A stretch of 64,000 bases of DNA, from contig JABAKD010000014.1 of the NCBI GenBank assembly GCA_012845835.1, positions 2,963,710 through 3,027,709 on the forward strand. The letters run 5' to 3'. Below, piece by piece: positions 10,001-22,000 of this stretch (positions are counted from its first letter, which is position 1; each line of letters opens with the position of its first letter). Source of the DNA: Undaria pinnatifida. Taxonomy: Eukaryota; Sar; Phaeophyceae; Laminariales; Alariaceae. Below the pieces are notes generated by a model. The model did no database searches. It worked only from the letters and a program-made list of their open reading frames with translations, and had not been told where the DNA came from. The translations under genes and the position numbers were made by a program.

Positions 10001-13000
10001 TGGGGGGGGGGAGGGGCAGGGCAAAATTGGGGGGGGCGGTCTCTTAGTGGAGAACAGGCTTAGGTTTTTCTTTTTTTTTTCAACTCTTCCGGCGGACGGG
10101 TGAAAAATAAGTGGGGGGGTGTTCTCTTAGTGGAGATCAGGCTTAGGTGGTCTGTTTTTTCTTCACTCTTCCGGCGGGCGTGTAAAAAACAAGCTTGACC
10201 CCGTTAGACCCGCACCCACGATTTTGGGTTTTGGAACTTGAGGGGGATACATTTTGCGGTATTAGATGGGTTAAGTTCACTGTAAAACCCACATCTGTGT
10301 CTCGTGTACATTTTAGACTCGGTTGTGGAGCGCAACAGCGCTGCCGTGAGAAAGGCAGCGCGAGCTGCGGTGACGTGTTATATACGGCTCACGTATTTGG
10401 CGGAAGGGGTGGGACGGGAGCGGGGGGGCGGGAGGGGGGGGCGGGTCAAAGTTGATATCGGAATCGCTCTTCAGGATGAGAGCACAGCGAAAGAGCTGAT
10501 TTGCTGCTTGGTTTTTGTCTCGCGTAATTTTGGACGGTGTGGGTACCCCCCCCCAACCTCGAGTGTTGGAGGTGTCTCTGTTAGGAGCAAGAGCGTTGCT
10601 CCGTCTCGAAAGGGATGCCAGGTTAATGGTCAAGTGACTAAGGCAAGCAACAAATGAGTACCTGTCCCCCCCTCCTACCCCGGCCGCGGCTCTGAAGATC
10701 GACGATATATGTTCCACCTTATATCACCCCGTCCCCGCGTGCGCCATGCCATACCGCGTCGCTCTTTTTGTGTTTCGCGTGGTTGCTGTGTTGTCGTTGT
10801 TGCTGCTGCTGCTGCTGCTGCTGAGGACAGGGGGGGTGGGCGCTTGTGGCGGAACAAATTGCTTATGCGGCGGGCGCGGCGCGGTCTATCCTGATGGACA
10901 GGCACCTCGACCCCGAGGGCATGAAGGATGACGACAGGTACTTCCACTTCTGCTTCCAAAGCTTGACCCGCTCTTGCAACTGCTGTAGAAATAATGTGAA
11001 TTAAATACCGTTATTATTGAATAGTACCTACTTTTCGGGGCTGAAGTGTTTTTGCTTGAATGTGTTACTGTTGGGCCTGTTTCACTTCGTGTGCGTTAAC
11101 CTGTCAATAGTTCCACAAATACGCTATTTTTTTATCGTTCGGAACTATACCAGGTAAGACCGATGACAATAAGCCGATAGTTTGGCCAAAAAGTTTCCCA
11201 AGTTTTTTTTTGGGGGGTTACTTGCTGAAAGATTCCGGGGTGTGACATACATTTTCTTGTGCACAGTTATTGGTCGAATTAAATATTATCAGCACGTCAT
11301 TGGTTTAAAAAAATCGTGGAGAGGGGGTGTATTTTGCGTGCCCCTGTCGGGGAAAATATGAAGCAATTCTGGAACTCCCGTTTCGGCAGAATGTCGTCCC
11401 GTTTCTGGTCGAGCGGTCGAGGGGGGTGGAAAGAGTTGGCGACCCGCTGATGCTGTCCATATGTGCTCGCACTATCCTGTTGGGCTCGGAGAGGCCGACT
11501 CTCAAAGCCTACCCATGTCAATTTTCTTAGCACAATGCCGAGAAATCGCTCATACTGCGAACGCAATGTACGGATGGGTGAGTGCACGGTGGTCCACCTG
11601 GGTGGGTGCATGTCGGTGAGCTCGCGAGGTACAGATTTCGTCTGATGCCGAAACTAGGCCGAGGCCAACGAAATGTGCTAGGCTATCGAGGTATGACAAA
11701 AACTGCCGCGATGCTGCTGCTGTCGCCGGAGAACGCGTTTTGAGGGTCAATCGAACAAGGGGTACCCCGGGTTGTGATTTTTGTGCTTCACTTGAATGGG
11801 CTTCAGAAACAGTAGGCTTCACAAAAATCATTTCAGTTTGAGAGACTCCACGCTGAATGAAGCCTGGAGAATATCGCCTCGACAAAAAGCATCCATCTTA
11901 GCACGGGATAAGTAGTAATCCCCCCCCTCCCCCTGTGCTTACCATGATGGTTATGTTGTAAAGGCTTTAGTAACGCAAGCGAATACATATCATTCATGTT
12001 CCTTGTCTCCAGGCCCAATTTTAAGCTCGACTGTTTTTAACTCAATGCAACAGGTACATGTAAAAGAAAGGTGGTGTGCACGATTTAAGGAGCCCGATTT
12101 AAGAGACATCGCTGTGCGTGCTGTCCATCTGTGCTCATACTATCCTGTTGAGCTTGGAGAGGCCGACCCTCGAAGCCTACCCATGTCAATTTTTGTTCGC
12201 GCAATGTCGAGAAATCGTTGATACTGCGGACGCAATGGACGGATCAGTGGTGCATATGGTGCAGCACCTGGGTGCGGGCATGTGGGTGAGATTCTGACAC
12301 AGATTCCGTCTCACACCCTCCGCCTGTGATGCCGAAACTCGGCCAAGGCTGACGACATGTGCTAGGCTGTCGAGGCATGCAAAAATTGTCGCGAAACAGT
12401 TGCTGTCGCCGGAGAACGGGTTTTGAGGGTCAATCGAGGGGTATCCCTATTAATGATTGTGATTTTTGCGCCTCACTCAAGTGTGCTTCATAAAAAATGG
12501 GCTTCATGAAAATGTTGTCCGTTTGTGAGACTCCAGGCTGAAGCCTGGAGAAAAATTGGATTTGAAAAAACGGGTACGCGCTCAAGAGGCGGAGAGGAGT
12601 AGTAGGAAACTTATTCATGAAAGGAGACAAGGCTGACCCGGGGAACTACCGAAGGTTAACGCTATTAAGCACGGGCAAAACATTCTGCAAGATTTGAGCG
12701 ATAGAACGGGAATAATGTTGGAGAAGGAAGGGCGAAACACTAAGCGAAGGGCAAGCAGGGTTTAGGCCAAATCGTAGCTGCGTAGACCATGTGTGCACAT
12801 TAGGTAGGAAAGACGCCGAGCTCACGACGTACTGCTTCTTCCTATTAATAGATGTATAAAAAGGCCTGACACAGTATGGAGGAATGGGTTATGGAAAAAT
12901 ATGTGGGGAATTGGGATCAGAAGAAAGATGTGGAGAATGATGAAAAAGAGTATGGAATGTGCGACATGTGCTGTGATGCTGGACGGAGAAATATCAAAAT

Positions 13001-16000
13001 ATGTTGGTTTTGTACAAGGAGTTGCACAGGGATTGTACACTATCACCCAATTTTTTTGAGGTACAGATTAATGGCATGATTGTAGCAGTCAAAGCAGCAA
13101 AGCAAGGAGTCACGATGGGGGAAGATACGGTGTCGGGGTTGATGCTTGCGGATGATTTCGTGGGGATATCAGAAACACCCCAAGCATTGCAGGAATAGAT
13201 AGAGGAAGCACTAGAGTACACTAGGAAATGGAGAGTGACAGCGAACGTGAAAAAATGCGCAGTAGTTGTATGTAACGAAGATAAGGTGAATCCTGTAATT
13301 TTTAATGGGAGTGGGAAGAAGATGAACTACCGATCGTAGACCAGTATACGTACCTTGGCGTAGAGATCTCAAAGGACTGCTCTTGGGATGCACACATAGC
13401 GAAGGTAATAGGAAAGGGTAAATCACAAGTAGGTAAGATGGATGCGATCCTAACAGACTCGCACCTTGACACTAGGATGTATTGTGAATAATTTGGTTGA
13501 ACCAAAGTTAGAGTATGCAGAAAAGCATGGGAAGGGAACGCGAAGCTCGTAAAACAACCGGAAACAGTGCAGATGACAGCGGCTAAAATTATACTAGGAT
13601 GCTCAAGTGCTACGAGTAATACAGTATAAAGAGCAGAACTAGGAGTGTATCCACTTAATACAAATAAAGACGCGAGAACGTTGAATGGCAATATAAAGTG
13701 AAGAATACGCCAGAAAAGAGGTTGCCAGCCATAGCTGATAGGGCTGTATGGGAGAAAATAACAAAGGAGCGAGCTAGAATAAGATGGGATATATGGAAGG
13801 ATTTCGGGAGAGACCAAGAAGAGGTACCATGGTACTGTCTATGGAGAAGTTTGAAAAATAAGGTGAAAGAGGAGAAGCACTTAGAGATATACGGGGGGTT
13901 GATGGAAGATATTGGAATTAAAACGTTTCTGCACGGCCCAATGGACTACGCGAACAAACTGAAACTGCGATTTCGTGTAGGGGACCTGGACCTACCAGAA
14001 AGAAGAAAGAGATATACCAGTAGTCGGGAGGAGGAGGACGTGGCTACACATACGTGCCCGTTTCGCACAACAATAGAGAGTAGGACTGACATAGTAGGAG
14101 GATGTGAAATATACAAGGAGGACCGGGATGCGTTGGAGAAGGAGATGAGAAAATTAAACGTATATGACATGGAAGAGTTTGGTAGACTAGAGGGTAGCGA
14201 AAAAACGGTCGCTATACTAGGAGCTAGATGGTGGCCACAGACGGCGAAACAGGAAGGGGATAGGATAAGCAAACAGTTTTTTATGTATTATGGAAGAAGC
14301 GTAATGAGCGCCCAAATCTTGGAGGTGTCTCTATTAGGAGTAGGAACGGTTCTCCGTCTCGAAAGAGATGCGTGGTCAATGATCAAATGACTAAGGCAAG
14401 CAACAAATGAGCATCGCCCCCCCCCCTCCCCCTGTTGACTGTTTTAACTGCGTGCATTTGTGTCGCCTAAAGTGGTGAGTATTATCTTGACTAAATATTT
14501 TCTTGCCGTGGTCTTGACGCAGTCTCCCCCCCCCCCCCCTCCATTACCTCCATCGAAGATGTCATCCATGTGCAAGAAAGTACGCACAACGTGCCAAAGT
14601 TAGCCTCACAAGCGGTTCTTAGCAGGGCCGGGCTCGCCCTCCTTGCGATTCGCCGGACACCGCACGATGCTTCGCGTGTGGTACACGCGACGTCTACCTG
14701 GCCCGCAATAACCCGACGCGCTCCGTCCCGGCGTTGTAGGGATGCAAGGGTCTATGGTCATGCGACAGAGCATACTTCAAGTATGTACACCCGTCCCCCC
14801 ATCTACGTAAGGGTTACGACCATGTTCCTGAGCTTATTCAATCTCCGCAACACGGCCACCCGGTATCCGTAATAAATCGTCCGTTACACATAACCCTGTA
14901 CCTGTTTATCGCATCCGTTAACCCCCCCCCCCCACCCCTTCTCTCCACCTCCCCGCCCCCTCTCACTCCCTTCACCCCCTCCCCCCACCCCACCCCCGTT
15001 CCCACCGCCCCCTCCCGTTGCCCTCCCCTCTTTTCCCCCCTCCCCCTCCTCCCTCCGTCTTGTTTTTCTACGTAAGAGTTGCGATCGTGTTCCTCGGCGA
15101 CGGAGCGGCGCAGAACGGGCGCATGGCGGAGACGCTCAACGCAGCTGCGAAGGAAAAACTCCCCTTGATTTTCCTCGTGATCGACAATGGCCGTGCCGTC
15201 AACACCTTCACCGCCGACGTCGCGGCTAACTCTGACGTCTTTCTCCAGGTATGCCTGGTACCTGGTAAACCGTACTTTGTTGAACTGTTTCGTTTTAACA
15301 AAGCTGTGATTTCGACGGATTTAAGGGTCGATAATCAACTTTGCAAAGCTGCGTGATGCTCCGGTCGCGCGTTTTTACGGGTGTTTTTTTTTTTTTTTTT
15401 TTTTTTTTTTATCCTCCGGCGGATGGGGAAAAATAAAGCTTTAGCTCACCACACTTCCGCGTATTTTCATACGCGTCGTGTGTCGATTTAACTCAGTTGC
15501 TTTCGCAGCCCAACGCTAGCTGGCGCACCCTTCGAGTCCCATTGTAGGTATAGCGTGAGCTGTCCCTATCAGTGGTCTTCGTTACAACCCCGGGTTTTAC
15601 GGGTGTATTACTCTTTGGAGGTATAGTATTGGTAGTACAATAGTGCTGGTCTCCCAATAAGGCGACGTCCCTATATAAGGCGGTATCCCGATATATGGCG
15701 GTCAAAAGCGCTTGGCGCGACTACTCATAACCTGGAATGAATAATGCGGCTTCCCCCTATAAGGCGGTCGTATTGCTCTGGCACACTACCGCCTTACTCC
15801 CCCCCCCCCCCCTACTGCAATGCTCTTTTATGTGGCTGACCGTAAGTTACCGACTAGTATTTAATTGGTTATTAATAGTTGCGTGCGGCAATTAGCAGAG
15901 TTACCGACCCCATAATTTGGATACGGGAAGCCCTCCTACTGATATACGCGGCCAACTCCAACGTCTTCCTTCATGTGCCACATTTTTCATGCCGGTATTT

Positions 16001-19000
16001 ACCAATTTTTTCACGCCGGTATTTCCATGTTTTCATACCGATTTTAATGCTCTGGCTACCCTATTTGCCGCGTGTTTTCCTACCAGGTACGGGTTGCAAT
16101 CCTGTCCCACCTCACAAAGAGTGTGTTCGTTAATCCCTACGAAGCGTAGAGGGCTTACCCATTGCACAATCAGCCGTGGGGTAGTGCGTCAGCAGCAGGT
16201 AGAAAATGCATAATGAATATAACACATTATCACGGCTCCATGCCGAGGTACAACGTGGAGAGAAGAAGAGCACTCGGTAGAAGAAGAACAAAGAAAAGTG
16301 ACAGCTAAACAACGCAGGACATATTCCGTCATCCCGATATCCCGCCACCATGCAGCCAAACTATCAATGGAAACCCCTTCTATACTCAACCGTCATCATA
16401 GCCGCATCATATCCAAGCATACGATCAACAGCCTCCCTATTTCGTAAATGATACGCCATGATGCTATACTATTATAATATCATCATGGTAAAACGATTCA
16501 ATGAAAATACGGTCAATCAATATCCTCCCAGTACTATTGAGACAAGAAAGATTGCAGCACCGTAGTCCTTGAACGGCACTCCATAAACCAAAAGACAAAA
16601 TTCAGGGACAGTATGCAACATCAATCTTCGAGAACCTAAGATCTACGGTGTAAAATCCTTAGTCCAAAAACAAAAAACTCAAGTCCGAAGACCGAAAACT
16701 CGAGTCTGAAATTTCAAATTCGAAAATCCGAAAACTCAAACATCGGCCCCATAATCAGCACTCAGCCTTCCTTGTAAAACGTTTATCAGCTCCATAGAAT
16801 AGGGCTGTCAAATAATGTGATCGGACAGCAGTCCCAAAACCCACTTTCGAATCAGACAAATGCCTCCCGGCTGGGTACATACCAAAATTCCATTCAGATT
16901 CCAAAACTCATAACCAGAGCAAAACATTGTCCAGCTAGACAATGTAATCGCGAAAAAGTATTATTTCAAAAGTCAAGAAACAGTTACTTGCTTCCCAAAA
17001 TACCATGCACTCCCTAAAGTACCAAAATCCAGGTAATATATGCAGAATCCTCAACCACTTTCAAAAGTCAAGTCACATCAAAATGCCAATCAGCTCGCGA
17101 AAAAGCCAGTCGCCCTCGGGTTCAGGCGTATCGAACTCGTCAAGTTTGAGACCATTTTCGAAATTATTGAGCCTTCCCGAATCTACTACATAGTCAAGTA
17201 AATCCTACCTCACACAAGCGGTAAGAGGTGGGCGTGACCCCTCCTTGCAGGATATAAACTAAACGCTTTGGCTCAGCTGAGTCTCACTAATGGGCTGGGT
17301 TGAGAAAACCATAGACTGATTTAAGCAGGGCTGACCCCGGATAGTTTACCAAAACGTCGCCACCTCCAAATCCCAGAATTCTCCAGATGTTAGACAGGCC
17401 ACAGGCCTAATTTGCCAGAAGTAAGCCAAACGATTTGACTCAGCTTGGTCTCACTACTGGGATGGGTTGAGAAAACCATGGACTGATTACACAGGGCTGA
17501 CCCGGAGTAATTTGCCGAAAACGTTGCCGTCCCCAAATCCTCAAATTCTCCAGATGTTAGAAAAGTCAAAGGCCTAATTTGCAAGATATAAACTAAATGA
17601 GTTGGGTCAGCTGGGTCTCACTACTGGGCTAGGTTGAGAAAGCCATAGACTGATTGCGCAGGGATGACCCCGGGTAGTTTACCAAATCGTTGCCACCTCC
17701 ACCCCCCAAAGAATCTCATACTTCCAGTTTATAATATACCCCATACTGTCTACTATCAGGGATCCAATACTGAAACGGAAGTAAAAAATCTTGAATATCA
17801 ATTCCAAACTGTAGAAACAACGAACCTAGCGTACTAAATTATGAGATAATTCAACAATCTCAAAAATCAAGTGTTTATCATAAAATCCCGGCGAAAGCGA
17901 AAATACCAGCTGCAATCTTCCAGTGTACCTTCCTCGGCGAATTCATGTACCCAGCCACCGCTCTCACTGCATTCGCAACGTCATGACGTGTCTGGTGAGC
18001 AAGCCACATCAAGCATCGGACCTGCTCGCGAAAAAGGCCAGTGGCCCTCGGGCTCAGACTTATCGAACTGGTCGAGTTTGAGACCTTTCTCTAGCGGGTT
18101 TCTCCTGCACGAACTAACGCAAATACCACCATTCATCGCATATCCTGCAATAAAGCAATTACATTTCAGAGTTGACTCGACACCTGTTTGACGTCGGTAT
18201 AGCACGAATTTATTCAACCGCGTGTTTGTTATTTTTCAGAGTTGCAAGCGCCTCGCTACACGTCACGAGGTTGTTCTATCAAGGGTCAAGTTTTTCTGGA
18301 TATTTCTTCCCGGAAGAGTGACACGTAGTGTCACAGTGCTGCAGGAGTGTTAATCCATGCTGCTACTTGTTAAGATACCGTGATAAAGAAATAACGATCC
18401 TTTGAACTGTTTGGCAAACTTGACTAAAACGCGTATATAGAATACCGTATCAGGTAAACTCCATAATGTACGCAGGAATATTGGCCATTTTCGTCTGGAC
18501 TCAAAATGGTCGTATACTATCGTACGTACATAAAATGTTTGAGCACCTGTGGATTATATGAGCCTTATAACCTACCCGATTCCCCCTCTCATTCGTTTTG
18601 GTACGGCAGGCAGATACCGCATACTAAAACACTCTGCACACGCGCACGATAAGGGCGGGGGGAGTTGAGGGGGGCATCTAACAAAAGGGGACTTGAACAT
18701 AATCCTATCATCCACCATTGCCCAGCAATGTATGACAAACTACAATCGCATAAATAGGCACAACAGGTACAAGAACAGGGTGGAACCCTCAGTTTAATGA
18801 GGAGAACACATCCCCATACCTCTGAACACATCCCCATACCTCTACCACATGTTGCCTTGTAACACGTGACTAATACTGTATTTCCTCGCTACCGGTTTCT
18901 TCATTCCGTAGGGTCTTTCCAGGGAGAAATTACCGCACTATGCTAGATCCCCGTTGAGGTTGACAACCAGCTATTCTGGAAGTAGCCAGGATTGTATAAG

Positions 19001-22000
19001 ACAACCAAAATACCACGTATGTATGTAGCATCATCTTTCGTGCGTACCCTAAATATCATGCCACTGGTATTAACCATACCCCTACAGCCCTCAACCGTCA
19101 CCAATGTATCTGTAAAAACTGGATGACGTATATATCTCGTTTCAGGTGTTTTTGGAAAAATACGGCACTACCGGAATCAAAAATTATGTGTGGGAGATGG
19201 CGAATTCCTTACCTCTTTGGTACGTGATCGGAAATGGTTGATTGAGAATGAACCAAAGTACCAAACTGTGTTATACGACGGAAAAATTGGGTACCACTGA
19301 AGTCAGCGCTATGATCGGCTACCACAATTAAGCGCTATGTTCGGCAAACATCAGGCACATCCTTCATCCCTCCAAAAACGCAGCATTTTGGTAGTTACCA
19401 CTTGATTAGCAGAGAACAAGCACAAGCAGTTTCCGGGGGGCGGGAGAAAGGGCAGAGGGAGTGGCTCAAGCATTTACCCTACAAGGCCCTCTGCCCTGGC
19501 TACCATTCCACGCCAAAGGCAAAGTGTTAACCGCGAAGAATAACTAGTCAATGCTATAATGCTACGCCAGAAAACATCTCTGCCGTAATTTAGCAGTATA
19601 TCGTCTCGATTCGTGCATCAACAACAATATTACCCTGCTGTATTTATGCTATTGAAAAAAGACAAAGCCCATGGAAAGAAAGGCAGTCTACATGAACTTT
19701 TTGTTACCTAGTCTGGTCCGAAAGGCGGGAAAGGTTCCAGGCTGGGTGTCCGTGCCTCCCACACCCAGCGTTCTCCATCGCAACCAGCCACCTTATGCCG
19801 ATCCCAGCCCTGGCCCACACGTCAACGGGCTCAGCAGCCGCCGCTCCCACGGAGCACGACCAATACGACTCATATTTTAGTTTCACAACCAAGCCGTCGA
19901 ACCGTCCGTCCTCCCCCGTCTCAAACTCCACCACCTCTTTGTTCGCATCAACCATCATGCCTTGTCCCTCCGTCTCAAACTGCTGCTGCTGCGGGTGCTG
20001 CTGCGGCTGCGGCTGCGGCTACTGCTTCGCAGTGCTCTCGCTCCCAGTCTCAAGTAGTAGGATTACGAGCTGTGACGTCCAAACAGGGGGTGGTGCCGCC
20101 GGAGGTTGCATTGCTGCTGCTGGTACGGTGGCAGCTGCAAAAGCTCCTCCTGCGCTTCCTCTCTTGTCTCCAATTCCACCATCTCTTTGACCGCATCAAC
20201 CACCGTCGTATTTTCCTGCGTCTCGAACTGCTGCTGCTGCGGCTGCGGCTGCTGCTGTGCAGCTCTCTCGCTCCCAGTCTCAAGTAGTGGGATTACAAGC
20301 TGTGACGCCCACCTGGCCACGCCCGCTCCCCTCTCTTGTATCTGAGTTGGCTGCGAAATATCTCGCATTTGCTCTGTCGTAAAGAGAAGCTGGAGAGCTC
20401 GAGGAGTGCATGCGAGTACTCGCATATGATGAATTTGCTTTCCTCAATCTGACCTTCAAAATTCGGTAGAACTCGTCCCACCCTGTCGAAATCTGGTCGA
20501 TGGTCCGGAAACCACAACATAAACCACCCTCTATTTATTTCTCGAGTTGGTCCCTTCTTGCGAGCAACTCTTCCGGCTCCCGCATCTTGGCCCATTGAGA
20601 GGTCCCCGCTCAACGCTGTCACGTCCACACTGCCCATTTTGACCTCGCCCTCAGGCACGGTTTTAGATCAGACACCCAGCTTGCTCCCTTTCTCAGGGAG
20701 GGCTCTTTTTGTGCAACACCTTTTGCTTCGAACACAGGAATAGTACCGAGTACGATAATTGTCGTGTTGTTAATCCCTACGAAGCGGAGAGGGCTTGCCC
20801 ATTATCGGCCGTGGGGTGGTTGCGTCAGCAGCAGGTAGATAAATGCATCATGAATATATTACATTATCACGGCTCCATGCCGAGGCGCTACGTAAAGAGA
20901 AAAAGAGCACTCGGTGGAAGACCAAGGTGAAGTTACGGCTAAACAGCCCGGGACATATTCCGTTATCCCCATATCCCGCTACCATGTAGCCAATCTATCA
21001 GTGGAAACCGCTACTATACTCAACCGTCATCATCTATGCCATATCATATCGAAGCATACAATCAACAGAGTGTTCGGCTTTAGTACTATTCCCGCGTTTC
21101 TTCGCCGTACAGGGGAAGCACTACGGCGTCCCCGGCATCAACGTAGACGGGCAGGACATGATGCAGATGCTCTCTGCGGGCCGCGCCGTTACGGATTACG
21201 TCAGGAGCAACGGCCCGGCTATCCTCCAGGTGCGTAGGAGGCGGCTTTGAGTGATGCAGGGCTCGTGATCGGGGCTTCATATGTTTCCCCTTGGCCTCCG
21301 TCACCACGTACCCCCCCCCGATCCCCCCGACCCCGACCACCAGAGTACCGTTTTTACTTCTCGTTTTTTTGTTTTGGCGCTAACCTAGATGGTGATGGAG
21401 TTAGATAATATTTTATCAAATTATTTTAACAACGTGAGCTGTGAGTTCGACTAATTAAGGTCGATACTCATCATATTTGCAAGCTGCGTAATACACCGGA
21501 CGTCCGTTTTCGGTAAGTTTTCATTAGTCAAAACTGAATTGTACGGAGTGGAGAACCTCTTTAACTCCGCATGATGAGGATATTATCACGTGGTGTGCAT
21601 TCGGTAAGGCACACACAAGGCAGTTACATACTACCCCCATTTCTGTATGGAAGTGGCCACACCAGAGAACCAACCGAATTCACTGGAAGCGGTCATCCAT
21701 ATGCAAGAAAGCACGCATAATGTACGAAAGTCCGCATCGCAAGTGGTTTTTAGTACGATGCAGCTCACACCTCACGGCGCTTCGCGCTTGGTGCACGCGA
21801 TGTCTGTCTGACCGGTGAAGAACCGACGTGCTTCGTCCCGGCATTGTAGGGATGAGACTGTCTACGGCTATGCATGAATTGACTACGCTCCCCCCCCCCA
21901 AACCCCGGCCACCCCCACCCGCCATCGCGGGGTCGGGCGCTACTATTTTTTGTTTGGCTCCCCCCACCCCTACCACCCATTCCTATCTTCTCACACACCC

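Larger units (their letters stand above)
16124..21067 (-). mobile_element. Old LTR retroelement (element 1), probably non-autonomous, copia-like family
   Basis: Two ~305-bp direct terminal repeats (16124-16430 and 20765-21067), TG...CA ends, and a matching 5-bp target duplication GAGTG (16119-16123, 21068-21072) define a complete insertion. The internal part has a gag-like coding remnant on the - strand (about 19700-20660, Q-rich) and a long non-coding stretch. A unit of ~155 bases is repeated three times at 17275-17720. No pol region was recognised. It is broken and its LTRs differ by more than 10% by eye, so it is old. Same family as 35942-40657. Confidence 0.88.

Noticed and set aside
15944-15977. 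Possible echo of the exon 4 end
   Set aside because: Only ~25 bases resemble it (GCGGCCAACTCCAACGTCTT) and the donor is not kept; too short to count.
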